Assembly (NCBI GenBank): GCA_963759235.1
Contig: CAVWYO010000006.1
Location: 124,001-188,000 of the forward strand
Length of the DNA: 64,000 bases
From: Bauldia sp963759235
GTDB taxonomy: Bacteria > Pseudomonadota > Alphaproteobacteria > Rhizobiales > Kaistiaceae
Direction of reading: 5' to 3'
In this document: piece by piece, positions 16,629 through 25,799 of the stretch
How positions within the stretch are numbered: position 1 is the stretch's first letter
Layout: the number at the start of each line of letters is the position of its first letter
Notes under the pieces: generated by a model
What the model was told of the DNA's origin: nothing
What the model saw: the letters and a program-made list of their open reading frames with translations, nothing else
Database searches by the model: none
Program-made: the position numbers and the translations under genes

Positions 16629-17585
16629 TCAGCCCGGGATCAGACCTTGCTCCCGCAGCGCGTCCCACAGTGCCGGCGGGATAGGATGCGCCGCCCAGGC
16701 GACGACCTCGGTCACTTCCGCCGCGCTCGCCAGGCCGGGGATCACCGTGACGACCGCCTCGCTGAGGAGCGGATAGGCGAGCGCTGCCGCGCCGAGCGGA
16801 ACGCCGTGTTCCGCACAGACCGCCTCGATCTCGCCGACGCGCGCCGCGAGGAGCGGAGGAGCCAAGCCGTAGTTGTAGGTGGCTCCGTCGACCGGTCCGG
16901 TGGCGAGGATGCCGCTGTTGAACGGGCCGCCGACGATGACGCCGATCCCTTCCTCCACGCAGAAGGGCAAAAAGAACTCGGCCGCGGCGTGCTCGATCAG
17001 CGTATGCCGGCCGGCGAGCAGCACGCAGTCGATCGGTGCGCGACGGGCAAAGGCGTCGCAGACCTGCCATTCGTTGACGCCGATGCCGATCGCCCCGACG
17101 ACGCCCTCTGCCCTGAGGTCGGCGAGGGCGTGATAGGCGCCGTCGAGCGCCTCGCCGAAGCGGGCAGGCTGCGCCTCGCCGTGGGTCCAGCGGTCGATGT
17201 CGTGAATGAGGGCGATATCGATACGGTCGAGGCCAAGCCGTTCCAGGCTCTGCTCGATCGCTATGAGGGCGCCGGCCCGGCTGTAGTCGTAGACAAGCTG
17301 AGGGCCGTCCGCGGTCTCCTTGAAATAGCGGCCGACCTTTGTCGAGACGACGAAATCGTCCCGCGGCATGGTCCGCAGAAATCTGCCGAGGCGGCGCTCG
17401 CTGTTGCCGCGCCCATAAAGCGGCGCGGTGTCGAAGTAGCGTATGCCGCCTTGCCAGGCGATGGCCGCCGCCGTCTCGACCTGCTGGTCGGCGCCGACAC
17501 CTTGCAGATGACCCGCTGGCCCACCACCAAAGCCAAGCGTCGTCGGACGGAGCGCCGAGCGACCGAGAGCACGCGTCGCGATCAT
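16629..17585 (-). CDS. Aldo/keto reductase, D-threo-aldose 1-dehydrogenase-like
   Basis: A 318-residue aldo/keto reductase. RYFDTAPLYGRGNSERRLG near residue 50 carries the catalytic aspartate and tyrosine, VVSTKVGR the lysine, and ALIHDID the position normally held by histidine. This subfamily includes NAD(P)-dependent D-threo-aldose 1-dehydrogenase (L-fucose, D-arabinose) and pyridoxal 4-dehydrogenase. The start lacks a strong ribosome site. It heads a two-gene operon with the GMC oxidoreductase. An operator-like repeat about 208 bases upstream is almost identical to one before importer B, which links it to that uptake system. Confidence 0.82.
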   Translation of the reverse strand: MIATRALGRSALRPTTLGFGGGPAGHLQGVGADQQVETAAAIAWQGGIRYFDTAPLYGRGNSERRLGRFLRTMPRDDFVVSTKVGRYFKETADGPQLVYDYSRAGALIAIEQSLERLGLDRIDIALIHDIDRWTHGEAQPARFGEALDGAYHALADLRAEGVVGAIGIGVNEWQVCDAFARRAPIDCVLLAGRHTLIEHAAAEFFLPFCVEEGIGVIVGGPFNSGILATGPVDGATYNYGLAPPLLAARVGEIEAVCAEHGVPLGAAALAYPLLSEAVVTVIPGLASAAEVTEVVAWAAHPIPPALWDALREQGLIPG

Positions 17586-17792
17586 CCGGCGGATTCCGTC
17601 ATACCACGCTGCAAAAAGAGATCGGCGTCCGCCTGCAAGAGAGTAAGCCCTGCGGCCGGGACGCTAGAGAGCGCCCGAGAGGAAGCAGTCCGGCCCGACC
17701 GTGATGACGAGTCCAGGCGCCGCAAGAATCGATTCAAACGATCGAGGGTCCACCAATGCCTTCTCCCGTGCGCCAAGTCGTCTCATTGCCGG

Positions 17793-17810
17793 AATTTGGC
17801 ATGTTTTGGC
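17793..17810 (-). promoter_or_regulatory. Second copy of the importer B operator-like repeat
   Basis: Read on the minus strand the site is GCCAAAACATGCCAAATT, identical to the 10196-10213 site except for one T-to-C change. It lies in a gene-free stretch (17586-17868) upstream of the minus-strand aldose dehydrogenase and GMC operon. The same regulator therefore probably controls this operon and importer B. I see nothing else recognisable in the rest of that stretch. Confidence 0.6.
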
Positions 17811-17868
17811 GCGGATTGAAAGACTCTGGGATGCTTGCATTGAGGCCGGGAAGCGTTCCCGCCCAGGC

Positions 17869-18717
17869 TCAGGCCTTTGCCCACTGGTCGCGCAGAAAGT
17901 CATGGCCGAACTGGAACACCTCGTCCGTGTGCGGGAAGAAGTCGCGCCAGACCCGCGTGGCGGCGGCGAGCGCCGGAAGCGAGCGTCCGAAAAATTCGAT
18001 GACGAACCAGCCGTCGTAGCCGCCTGCCTTCAGCGCCTTCATTGTCGCCGCCCACGGCACATGTCCCTTGCCCGGCGTGCCGCGGTCGTTCTCGGAGGTG
18101 TGGACGTGGTTGATCGCCCAGAGGTTCGGCGCGATCACGCCGACCGGGTCCTTCTCCTCGATGTTGGCGTGGAAGGTGTCGTAGAGCACTCCGTAGTTCG
18201 GCTCGTCGACCCGCCGGACGATGTCGACCGCATCGGCGACCGTATTGAGCACGTGGCACTCGAACCGGTTCAAGGGCTCGACCGACAGCTTGATATTGGC
18301 GCGCGCGGCATGCTTGGCGGCCTGCTTGTGCACTTCGACGATATGGCTGCGTTCGTCGGCGGTCGGCGGCTCGCCGCTGAAAATGCCCAGCGGCTGGTAG
18401 AACGGACCGCACAGCACCTCGCCGCCTGCCGCCTCCAGGCAATCGATCGCCCATTTGAGATGGTCGAGGCCGGCGGCGCGCACCTTCGGATCCGAGCTCG
18501 TGCAGTCATGGGCCTCGTCGGGGATGACGGTAACGGCCGTCACCCGCAGCCCGTTGTTCCTGATTTCCTCGCCGAGCCGCTCATAGGCTTCGGGCGCTCC
18601 CTCGAACACCGGCAACTCGACACCGTCATACCCGGCCGCCTTGATCCTGGCGAGCAACGGAAAGTGCTCGTCGACCACGTAGCCCGACCAAAGCAGCATG
18701 TTGAAACCGAGAAGCAT
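17869..18717 (-). CDS. Sugar phosphate isomerase/epimerase, D-tagatose 3-epimerase-like
   Basis: A 282-residue TIM-barrel protein (AP_endonuc_2 fold). The four metal-binding residues expected of D-tagatose/D-psicose 3-epimerases are visible in order: glutamate in LSVEPLNRFE near residue 147, aspartate in GVLYDTFHANIEE near residue 180, histidine in INHVHTSENDRGTPG near residue 206, and glutamate in FVIEFFG near residue 242. Family members epimerise ketoses or isomerise hydroxypyruvate. It stands alone between the AKR promoter region and a minus-strand transporter gene, so its substrate cannot be read from an operon. Confidence 0.82.
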   Translation of the reverse strand: MLLGFNMLLWSGYVVDEHFPLLARIKAAGYDGVELPVFEGAPEAYERLGEEIRNNGLRVTAVTVIPDEAHDCTSSDPKVRAAGLDHLKWAIDCLEAAGGEVLCGPFYQPLGIFSGEPPTADERSHIVEVHKQAAKHAARANIKLSVEPLNRFECHVLNTVADAVDIVRRVDEPNYGVLYDTFHANIEEKDPVGVIAPNLWAINHVHTSENDRGTPGKGHVPWAATMKALKAGGYDGWFVIEFFGRSLPALAAATRVWRDFFPHTDEVFQFGHDFLRDQWAKA

Positions 18718-18849
18718 CCTGACCCTCGTTTATCCTGCGGTCCCCGCCATGCGCGGGTCCTCCCCAAGTCACTCTGGTGGGGCAACGCCCCGACTGCGAC
18801 ACCCGCCGGAACGGTTCGCCTGCCGTTACCGCCGACACGAAAATCGCCT

Positions 18850-19818
18850 CTACGCCGTGCGACCACGGATCACATATAGCCCGGCCCCGATGATCATGGC
18901 GATGCCCAGCAGCGTACAGACGTCCGGCACCGCCCCGAAGACGATGATGCCGACGATGGTGGCGGCGATGACCTGAGCATAGCTGAAGGGCGCCAGCACC
19001 CCGGCGGGAGCATGGGTGAAGGCGCGAATCATCAAGAGCTGCGCCAAACCGAAAACCAGCCCCAGCGAAATCATGAGGAGCCAGGTGATCGCGGAGGTCG
19101 GTCGCCAGGTGGCGAGGGCAACCGGCGTCGCGACCAGGCCGCCGACCGCAAGCGTCCAGGCGAGCGTCGTGTCGGACCGCTCCCCGGCGGCGCCGAGCCG
19201 CCGGGTGAAGATCTGGAGAAGCGCGTAGAACACGGCGGCGATCAACGGGAAGACCGCGTATTTCGACAGGTCGTTGAATCCCGGCCGCGCCACCAGGATC
19301 ACCGCGACAAAGCCAACCGCCACGCCGATCCAGCTTGCGGTCCTCACATGCTCGCCGAGCAATGCCCCGGACAATGCCACCACGAGAAACGGCCCGAGAA
19401 AAAGGATCACCGTGGCATCGGCGAGCGGCAGATAGTGCACCGCCAGCACCATGCTGCCACTGACCATGATCGGCGTGGCGCCGCGAAGGATCTGCACCCC
19501 GGGTCGCGCGGTTCGAAGGAGACCTGCCCACGAGACCCGCGGCGTTGTCGCGATGAGCACCAGGAGCGCGAGTGCATAGCGCGCCCAGACGATCTGTCCG
19601 ACCGATTGCGTCTCCGCGAGAATCTTGCTGAGGCCATCAACGACGGCGAACAGCGAGGCCGATAGAACGAGCAGAACGATCCCACGCAGATATTCGGGGG
19701 GTTGGCTCACGGCAATGCCATTCGCTGATGCCTCTATGGATGCCCCGACGGGCCATAACCTTTGCCGGATGGGAAGCCCGTTGCCGGATCGGCGCCGGGG
19801 GTCGACGTGCGGGTCCAC
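18850..19818 (-). CDS. EamA/DMT family membrane transporter
   Basis: Up to 322 residues with ten predicted membrane segments in two EamA repeats: the first starts at RGIVLLVLSASLFAVVDGLSK and the second about residue 180. DMT proteins export or import small metabolites across the inner membrane. The first 35 residues are basic and proline-rich and unlike the family, so the true start is probably further in, perhaps the GTG at 19710 just before SQPPEYLRG. No strong ribosome site decides this. The substrate is unknown. Confidence 0.8.
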   Translation of the reverse strand: MDPHVDPRRRSGNGLPIRQRLWPVGASIEASANGIAVSQPPEYLRGIVLLVLSASLFAVVDGLSKILAETQSVGQIVWARYALALLVLIATTPRVSWAGLLRTARPGVQILRGATPIMVSGSMVLAVHYLPLADATVILFLGPFLVVALSGALLGEHVRTASWIGVAVGFVAVILVARPGFNDLSKYAVFPLIAAVFYALLQIFTRRLGAAGERSDTTLAWTLAVGGLVATPVALATWRPTSAITWLLMISLGLVFGLAQLLMIRAFTHAPAGVLAPFSYAQVIAATIVGIIVFGAVPDVCTLLGIAMIIGAGLYVIRGRTA

Positions 19819-19949
19819 GGCTCATAGCGGTGCGGTCAAAGCCTCGCAACATCCAGCGATCCCAGCGTAAAGCACCTCGTGGGTTGTAGCCGTTGCTGTC
19901 GAGCGAAGCGCTTCGCCATTCGAACCGAGACGCTCCGCGGTCCAGTCCG

Positions 19950-20912
19950 TCAGCGATCGGCTATCGCATTGAGCCAGGCGGCGGATTGAACGATGGCGTC
20001 GAGCGCCTCGTCGTGTAGCGCCAAGGCCTCGAGGAAGGCGTGCGGCGCGTGGGGATGGTGGTCGAGGCTGACGGCGTTGCCCGCTTCGCAGAGGCGCACC
20101 ATCAGGGCAATGTTCTCGTCGCGGAGCACATCGAAGCCCGTCGTCACCAGCCGGATCGGCGGCAGGTCGCCGAGATCGGCATGAAGGGGCGACGCCAGCG
20201 GGTGGCGGCGCGCGGCGGGGTCGGGACAATACTGGTCCCAGAACCACGCCATGCGTTCTCGCGTCAGCGTGAATGGCGGACCGCCGAAGCTGTCGTAGGA
20301 TGGTCGCGTCGCGCTTCCGTCGTATACGCCGTAGTTGAGGATGAGCGCTCGCACATCCAGGGCGCCCTCGTCGCGTGCGACGAGCGCGGTGGCGAGCGCG
20401 AGGTTTGCACCCGAGGAATCGCCGGCGATTGCCAGCGGCTTGCCGAAGGCGGGAGCGGAATGCGAGGAGATGGCCCGCACGATGGCCCGACAGGCCGCGA
20501 CGGTGTCGGGAAACCGGATTTCCGGCGCCCGCGGCTGGTCGATGCCGACCACCGCCCAATGCGACAAGGCGGCGTATTCCCGCATGATGCGGTCGTGGGT
20601 ATCGATGTCGAGGAGCGTCCACCCGCCGCCGTGGAAATAGACCAATGTCGGCAAGGGGCGAGCGGCGACGGGATAGTAGGCGCGAATACGGGTTGGCCCG
20701 TGTGGCGTGTCGATCGTATCCTCGGCGATCTCGTGCATTGCCGCTCCCCCGGCCTGCCAGGGCAAGCGGGCTCGCGCCGCCGCATCCCGCATCTCCGCGA
20801 TGCTGGCCTTGCCGGGAGCCCCCTCCGGGTTGCGCGGCGCCAGCGCTCTCAGGAACGGCAGATAGGCTTCATCCATCCGGGAAGCCGACGTCGTCCGAGG
20901 CGCATCGCTCAT
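19950..20912 (-). CDS. Alpha/beta hydrolase, hormone-sensitive-lipase family
   Basis: About 320 residues with the oxyanion-hole motif YFHGGGW near residue 91, the nucleophile in AGDSSGANLA near residue 162, an acid residue in VTTGFDVLRDE, and the late histidine in HAPHAFLE, so the catalytic triad of a carboxylesterase is complete. The frame extends to a TTG at 20933 that overlaps the stop of the upstream dehydrogenase; the ATG at 20912 is a more usual start. No signal peptide is seen, so it should be cytoplasmic. It is in an operon with the Ldh-type dehydrogenase and might hydrolyse a lactone or ester in the same route. Confidence 0.82.
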   Translation of the reverse strand: MSDAPRTTSASRMDEAYLPFLRALAPRNPEGAPGKASIAEMRDAAARARLPWQAGGAAMHEIAEDTIDTPHGPTRIRAYYPVAARPLPTLVYFHGGGWTLLDIDTHDRIMREYAALSHWAVVGIDQPRAPEIRFPDTVAACRAIVRAISSHSAPAFGKPLAIAGDSSGANLALATALVARDEGALDVRALILNYGVYDGSATRPSYDSFGGPPFTLTRERMAWFWDQYCPDPAARRHPLASPLHADLGDLPPIRLVTTGFDVLRDENIALMVRLCEAGNAVSLDHHPHAPHAFLEALALHDEALDAIVQSAAWLNAIADR

Positions 20913-20929
20913 CGCGCAAACCACACCCG

Positions 20930-22009
20930 TCAATTGCTGTTGATGAGAGCCGACGGGTCGACATCGAGCCCGCGCGCCGTGGTCACAATGTCGTCGATCG
21001 TGGTGCCGGCAAGGTAGATCTCCTCTACCGAAGCGGCTTCGAGCTCGGCCTCGATCTCGCCGGGTACCAACAGCCGCTCCACCCCGGCGCGGCGCTTTGA
21101 ATTGTGCACCTCGGCGATCACCGCGTCGGTTCGCTGCTTGAAGCGCTGAACCTCCTCGAAGAAGGCAACGTTGATCGCCGCGAAGAAATGGCCGTCCACC
21201 CCCGACTTCGCGCCGTCCACCATGTTGCCAAGTTCCGTCCCGTAGGCTGCCCCGGACAGAAGGCTCGACAGCATGCCGATCGCCATGCCGAGGCCGACGC
21301 CCTTATGCTGGCCGATAGGCTGGATGAGACCCGCCAGCGCGGCGGCGGCGTCGGTCGTCGGGTTGCCCGCCGCGTCGAATGCCCAGCCTTCCGGTATCGG
21401 GCTCCCCTTCTGGTGATAGACGCGGATCTTGCCGTGAGCCGTCGCGCCGAAGGCGAAGTCGAGCATGAACGGCGGCGCCCGATCGGCCGGCATGGCGATC
21501 GACAAGGGGTTGATGCCGACGATCTTCTCGGTGCCTCCCCACGGTGCCATGGTCGGCACTGCATTGGTTCCGGCAATGCCGATCATGTTCTGGCGGACCG
21601 CCATCAGCGCGTACCAGTCCATGGCGCCGCAATGGTTGGAGCGGCGGACGGCGACGAACGCTACGCCGATCTCCGCCGCCCGGTCGATTGCCCGCTGCAT
21701 GGCGAAGGTGCCGCCGATCTGACCCATGGAGTTGCCGCCGTCGACGACGATCGCGGCGCCGCGATCCGAGACGACAGAAGGCTTGCCGCGCGGATCGACG
21801 CCCTCCTTCGTCAGCTTCTTGGCATAGTCCGCAACCCGCAGGACGCCGTGCGAGTGGATACCCCGCACGTCGGCATGGACGAGCGAGCGCGTCAGCAATC
21901 CGGCGTCTTCGTCACTCATGCCGCAGCGAGCGAAGATTGCTGCGACAACACCCTGCAGCGCCTCCGGCGTGACCCGGCGATCGGCGGCGGTCCTGGGGTA
22001 GATGGCCAT
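20930..22009 (-). CDS. Malate/L-lactate dehydrogenase family oxidoreductase
   Basis: A 359-residue NAD(P)-dependent 2-hydroxyacid dehydrogenase of the Ldh2/MDH2 family (COG2055), with VHADVRGIHSHGVLR near residue 45 including the catalytic histidine, RRSNHCGAMDWYA near residue 120, INPLSIAMPAD, and GQHKGVGLGMAIG. The full length is intact, in contrast with the frameshifted relative at 4764-5851. Family enzymes act on malate, sulfolactate, ureidoglycolate, 2,3-diketogulonate and similar acids, so the substrate is open. A perfect palindrome about 31 bases before the start suggests that it has its own regulated promoter. Confidence 0.87.
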   Translation of the reverse strand: MAIYPRTAADRRVTPEALQGVVAAIFARCGMSDEDAGLLTRSLVHADVRGIHSHGVLRVADYAKKLTKEGVDPRGKPSVVSDRGAAIVVDGGNSMGQIGGTFAMQRAIDRAAEIGVAFVAVRRSNHCGAMDWYALMAVRQNMIGIAGTNAVPTMAPWGGTEKIVGINPLSIAMPADRAPPFMLDFAFGATAHGKIRVYHQKGSPIPEGWAFDAAGNPTTDAAAALAGLIQPIGQHKGVGLGMAIGMLSSLLSGAAYGTELGNMVDGAKSGVDGHFFAAINVAFFEEVQRFKQRTDAVIAEVHNSKRRAGVERLLVPGEIEAELEAASVEEIYLAGTTIDDIVTTARGLDVDPSALINSN

Positions 22010-22039
22010 TTGCGCACCTTCACGAGCTACAGGCGGTAG

Positions 22040-22054
22040 AATGCGATTCGCATT
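22040..22054. promoter_or_regulatory. Perfect palindrome upstream of the Ldh-type dehydrogenase
   Basis: AATGCGA-T-TCGCATT, seven-base arms around one base, lies 31-45 bases before the minus-strand dehydrogenase start. It also lies downstream of the importer C permease stop. Its place and perfect symmetry suggest an operator for the dehydrogenase-hydrolase pair; the regulator is unknown. Confidence 0.45.
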
Positions 22055-22156
22055 GTCGCGAGAGAGCTTGCGGCGTTCCGTTTCGGAGGCGACGGCGCCG
22101 GTTCCGTCGGCCGGCCGAGCTTCGGCGCTTTCATCATCCGCGGCTCATCTCCCCCG

Positions 22157-23119
22157 TCATCGCTCGCTCGCCATCCGGTCGCGGCGGCGAGCCGCGGTGA
22201 CGGAGAGACCGACGGCGACGATCAGCATGAAGCCGTTGAAGAGCGGCTCGACGAAGAACGGCGCGCCGAGCTGGTTGAGGCCGGCGACGGTGACCGCCAG
22301 CACGGCGACCGCCACCAGGGTCCCCCACACATTGGTGCGCCCCGGCTTGATCGCGGTGGCGCCGAGCAACGCGCCGGTGAAGGCGGGAAGTAGGAACTCC
22401 TGGCCGACCGTGCTCTGGCCGACGCGGAGCTGGGCTTGCAGGATCAGGCCGGCGAAGGCCGAAACCAGACCGCCGATGATGAAGGCGATCGTCACGTAGT
22501 AGGTAGCCGAGATGCCGTTCAGTTCCGCCGCGCGGGGGTTTTCGCCGAGGACGTAGAGCTTCCGTCCGAAGGGGAGATAACCGAACACGATCCACAAGAC
22601 GACGGCGAGGACGATGACGTAGATCAGCGCGAAGGGAACCGGGCCGACCCGCCCGGCCAGCGCGATGAAGTCCGGCGCCAGCGTTCCGATCACCTGCCGG
22701 CCTTCGGTGTACCATTGGAGGATGCCGAGCAGGATCGAGCCGGTGCCGAGGGTGGCGATGAATGAGTTGATGCCGATGCGGGTTACCAGCACGCCGTTGA
22801 CGAATCCGACCACCGCGCCGATGGCGAGGACGATCAGGCAGGCGAGCCACCACGGCAGCGCTTGCTGGGTCTGCAGCCCGATCGCCAGGATCTGCGAGAT
22901 GCCGATCACGCCGGCGACCGACAGGTCGAACTGGCCGGCGGTCATCGGGATCATCACCGCCAGCGCCGCCAGCGCATAGATCGACCGGTTGTTGGCGAGC
23001 GAGGTGAAGGTGAACTGGGTCGGGAAGCTGTCCGGCTTCAAGGCCGAAAACAGGACGATGAGGCCGATCAGCAGGATCGCCAATCCCCAGACCGAAACGA
23101 TGCGGATGAGCCCGGCCAT
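22157..23119 (-). CDS. Sugar ABC transporter permease, RbsC family (importer C)
   Basis: A 320-residue inner-membrane permease of the ribose type with about ten hydrophobic segments. Landmarks are IPMTAGQFDLSVAGVIG near residue 60, the coupling loop GENPRAAELNGIS near residue 195 and LLPAFTGALLGATAIKPGR near residue 246. It is the last gene of the importer C operon on the minus strand, seven bases after the ATPase stop. Confidence 0.9.
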   Translation of the reverse strand: MAGLIRIVSVWGLAILLIGLIVLFSALKPDSFPTQFTFTSLANNRSIYALAALAVMIPMTAGQFDLSVAGVIGISQILAIGLQTQQALPWWLACLIVLAIGAVVGFVNGVLVTRIGINSFIATLGTGSILLGILQWYTEGRQVIGTLAPDFIALAGRVGPVPFALIYVIVLAVVLWIVFGYLPFGRKLYVLGENPRAAELNGISATYYVTIAFIIGGLVSAFAGLILQAQLRVGQSTVGQEFLLPAFTGALLGATAIKPGRTNVWGTLVAVAVLAVTVAGLNQLGAPFFVEPLFNGFMLIVAVGLSVTAARRRDRMASER

Positions 23120-23126
23120 CGCGCCC

Positions 23127-24618
23127 TCACGCGCCGCCGCCGGCGGCGAGCGCCGTCAGCCGTTCGATGGAGAGGTCGGCGCGCGGCACTTCCGCTACCG
23201 CGCGGCCGCGGCTGAACACCAGCGCGCGATCGGCGAGGCCCGACACTTCCTCGAAGTCGGACGAGACGAGGACGACGGCAAGCCTGTTCGACAGCGCCCT
23301 GTCGAGCAGGCGGTAGATCTCCGCCTTGGCGCCGACATCGACACCGGTCGTCGGCTCTTCCAGCACCAGCACCTGCCGCCCGATCCCCAGCCAGCGGGCA
23401 ATCACCACCTTCTGCTGATTGCCGCCGGACAGCGTCGCGATCGGACGCTCGGTCTCGCGAGGACGAACGTGGAACGCGGCCAGCGTCTTCGTCGCGAGAT
23501 CCCGCTCCTTGTCGGTTCCGACGATGCGGATGTCGGCGAGATCCGGATCGGGAAAGAGGTTCTCCCGCACCGCCAAGCCGGAGCAGATGCTCTCTTCGGC
23601 GCGCTTGCTCGACACGAAGCCGACGCCCTCGACGATGGCGTCGCGCGGCTCGTCCAGCGCAAGTCGCTTGCCGTTGAGGCGGATCGTACCCGTCCGCGCC
23701 GGCAGGGCGCCGGCGATCATGCGGCCGACCACATCGTGGCCGGCGCTGCGGAGACCGACCAGCCCGAGGATCTCTCCCGCCGAGACGGAGAAGCTCACCG
23801 GGCCGACCGACTTCGACGCCAGATCTTCCACGGCGAGCACCACCTCGCCGAACTCATGCCGCGCTTCCGGAAACAGGTCCTCGATGCGGCGGCCGACGAT
23901 GTCCTCCACCAGGCCCTGCGGCGTCGTGTCGGCGACCGGCCGTGACGAGCGCACCCTGCCGTCGCGGAGCACGGTGACGCGGTCGGCCATGCGAAACACC
24001 TCGTCGAGACGATGGGTGACATAGACGATGCCGAGACCTTGCGCCCGTAGACGGCGAAGCACGTCATGCAAGGTCGCGACGTCCGCTTCGGGCAAGGTCG
24101 CCGTCGGTTCGTCGAGCACGAGGATTCGTGCTTCGATCGCCAGCGCGCGGGCGATCGCCACCATCGACTTTTCGGCCGCCGACAGACGGCCGACCAGCGT
24201 CCCCGGATCGAAGGTGCATCCCATGGCGTCGAGGGCGCGCCGCGCCATGTCCTCTGTCGCTCGCCAATTGATCAATCCGCGCGAGCGCGCGTAGTCGGCG
24301 ACGACCGCCACGTTCTCCGCGACCGTCATCGTTTCGACGAGGCCGAGGTCCTGATGGACGAAGGCGATGCCGGGCACGGGCCGGCCGGCCATCGCCCTTC
24401 CCTCGGGTCCCTCGACGCTTCCCTCGTCGGCGACATAGACCCCGGCGAGAAATCTTGATGAGCGTCGACTTTCCGGCGCCGTTCTCGCCAAGGAGCGCAT
24501 GGACCTCGCCGCTGACGACCGTCAGATCGACCGAGTCAAGCGCCTGGGTCCCCCCGAAGCGCTTGCTCAGTCGAACGCATCTGAGAAGCACCGATCTTCG
24601 CGGACCAACGCTCGTCAT
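23127..24618 (-). pseudogene. Sugar ABC transporter ATP-binding protein, two-domain, frameshifted (importer C)
   Basis: Together two frames encode a full RbsA-type ATPase. The first, from the ATG at 24618, gives RLSKRFGGTQALDSVDL and Walker A LLGENGAGKSTLIKI and then drifts into nonsense. The second resumes at LAGVYVADEGSV and continues through the first Walker B VLVLDEPTATLPE, then the second domain with LSGGNQQKVVIARWL and LVLEEPTTGVDVGAK. The break is a run of three A on the plus strand (24450-24452), where one base too many is present; removing one restores KILAGVYV. Importer C would not work if the base is real. Everything after the break is well conserved, so sequencing error or very recent loss is likely. 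Confidence 0.82.
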
Positions 24619-24658
24619 GACTGCGGCTTCAGTCGACCGGCGTGCAATGCGGCCTTCC

Positions 24659-25753
24659 CTATCCCCCCACACCCCACAGATCGAGATAATGCTTCTTGTA
24701 GTCGTTGGTGGGAATGAAGGCGTTCTGGTCGCCGCCCTCGGCGTTCACATTGTCGGGCGTCACCAGATAGGGCGCCTGGACGAAGCCGCTGGGGGGTTGG
24801 CCCTGGATGGCCCGATTGACCTCGTCGATTGCCTGATAGGCCTGCATCTCGACGGGCTCCGACACGGTGACCACTTGGTACTCGCCCGAGCGAATGCGCT
24901 CATAGGCCGACCGTTGTCCGTCGGCGCCGACCAGCTTGACGTCGGCCGGGTCGACGCCGGCGCTTCTCAAGGCCGGAACCTGAAAGTCGAGGGTGTAGTC
25001 GGCGACCGCGGTGATGTAGAGCGGCGTGCCGTATTTCTGGATCCACGAAATCACCAGCTGCGGCTGGCGCTGCGCCACCTCGGCGATCGGCGAACTGACA
25101 TATTCGAGCACCTCGCAGCCGGGGCATTCCTTCAGCCGCGCCTCGGTGGCACGCGATTTCGTTTCGGCGATGGCGAACTCGTTGTGACTGGTGACCACCG
25201 CGCGACCCTTGCCGTTCGAATCGGCGATCACCCAGTCGGCCTGGGCCTTGCCGATCTCGCGCGGGTCCTGCTGGATGTTGGTGAACAGGCCAAGCTTTTC
25301 GTTGGGGCCGGGAAGCGCGGCGGCGTGGATGCCGACGATCGGGATGTTCTTGGCGTGCGCCTCGCCGATCGGCTCCTGAAGGCTGGCGGCATCCGCCGAG
25401 GTGATGATGCCGTCGACGCCGAGGGCGATCGCCTGGTTGAAGGCGTTGATCCAGCCGACCGGGGTCGCCTTGCCGTCAATGATGGTGACGTCCCAGCCGA
25501 TCTTCGAACCGGCCTCCTGGATCGCCACGCCCCACGCCCGCGAGGCGTCGTTGTTCTCGTCATTCGAGATATAGGCGATCTTCTTGCCCGACGCCGGCTT
25601 CGGCGAACTGGTCGGACCACGCCAGTCGTCTTGCGGTCCGGCATAGATCACCAGGTCCTTTTTGGCCTCGGCGACGATGTCCTGGGCGGCGCTCGGCAAC
25701 GCCCATCCGGCCACGACCGCGACGGCGGTTGCCAGCATCACTATTCGCTTCAT
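24659..25753 (-). CDS. Sugar ABC transporter substrate-binding protein (importer C)
   Basis: A 364-residue periplasmic binding protein (Peripla_BP_4) with a signal peptide in residues 1-24 (KRIVMLATAVAVVAGWALPS then AAQ). The mature part has KKIAYISNDENNDASRAWG, GVDGIITSADAASLQEPI and PADVKLVGADGQRSAYERI, typical of ribose/xylose-type binders. Two cysteines in ECPGCE near residue 211 could form a disulfide. The start at 25753 has an excellent GAGGGAGGTGGAG ribosome site. It is the first gene of the operon, followed by the ATPase and permease. A GntR-type operator-like site lies 47-63 bases upstream. Confidence 0.88.
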   Translation of the reverse strand: MKRIVMLATAVAVVAGWALPSAAQDIVAEAKKDLVIYAGPQDDWRGPTSSPKPASGKKIAYISNDENNDASRAWGVAIQEAGSKIGWDVTIIDGKATPVGWINAFNQAIALGVDGIITSADAASLQEPIGEAHAKNIPIVGIHAAALPGPNEKLGLFTNIQQDPREIGKAQADWVIADSNGKGRAVVTSHNEFAIAETKSRATEARLKECPGCEVLEYVSSPIAEVAQRQPQLVISWIQKYGTPLYITAVADYTLDFQVPALRSAGVDPADVKLVGADGQRSAYERIRSGEYQVVTVSEPVEMQAYQAIDEVNRAIQGQPPSGFVQAPYLVTPDNVNAEGGDQNAFIPTNDYKKHYLDLWGVGG

Positions 25754-25799
25754 CTCCACCTCCCTCTTGGGCGCACCATTCAGTCGGTGCGCCGGTGAT

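Noticed and set aside
15088..17070. A 660-residue GMC oxidoreductase using the full open frame.
   Set aside because: The extra 158 residues lie in the aldo/keto reductase gene in another frame and have no similarity. The ATG at 16596 has a ribosome site and begins the FAD motif.
17664..17903. A 79-codon minus-strand frame overlapping the GCCAAA operator upstream of the AKR gene.
   Set aside because: No ribosome site or recognisable motif; the operator-like repeat lies within it, so the stretch is more likely promoter DNA.
19903..19916. Palindrome GCGAAGCGCTTCGC between the EamA and hydrolase genes.
   Set aside because: It is loopless, GC-rich, and of a kind expected by chance in such DNA; it is not near a start that it could regulate.
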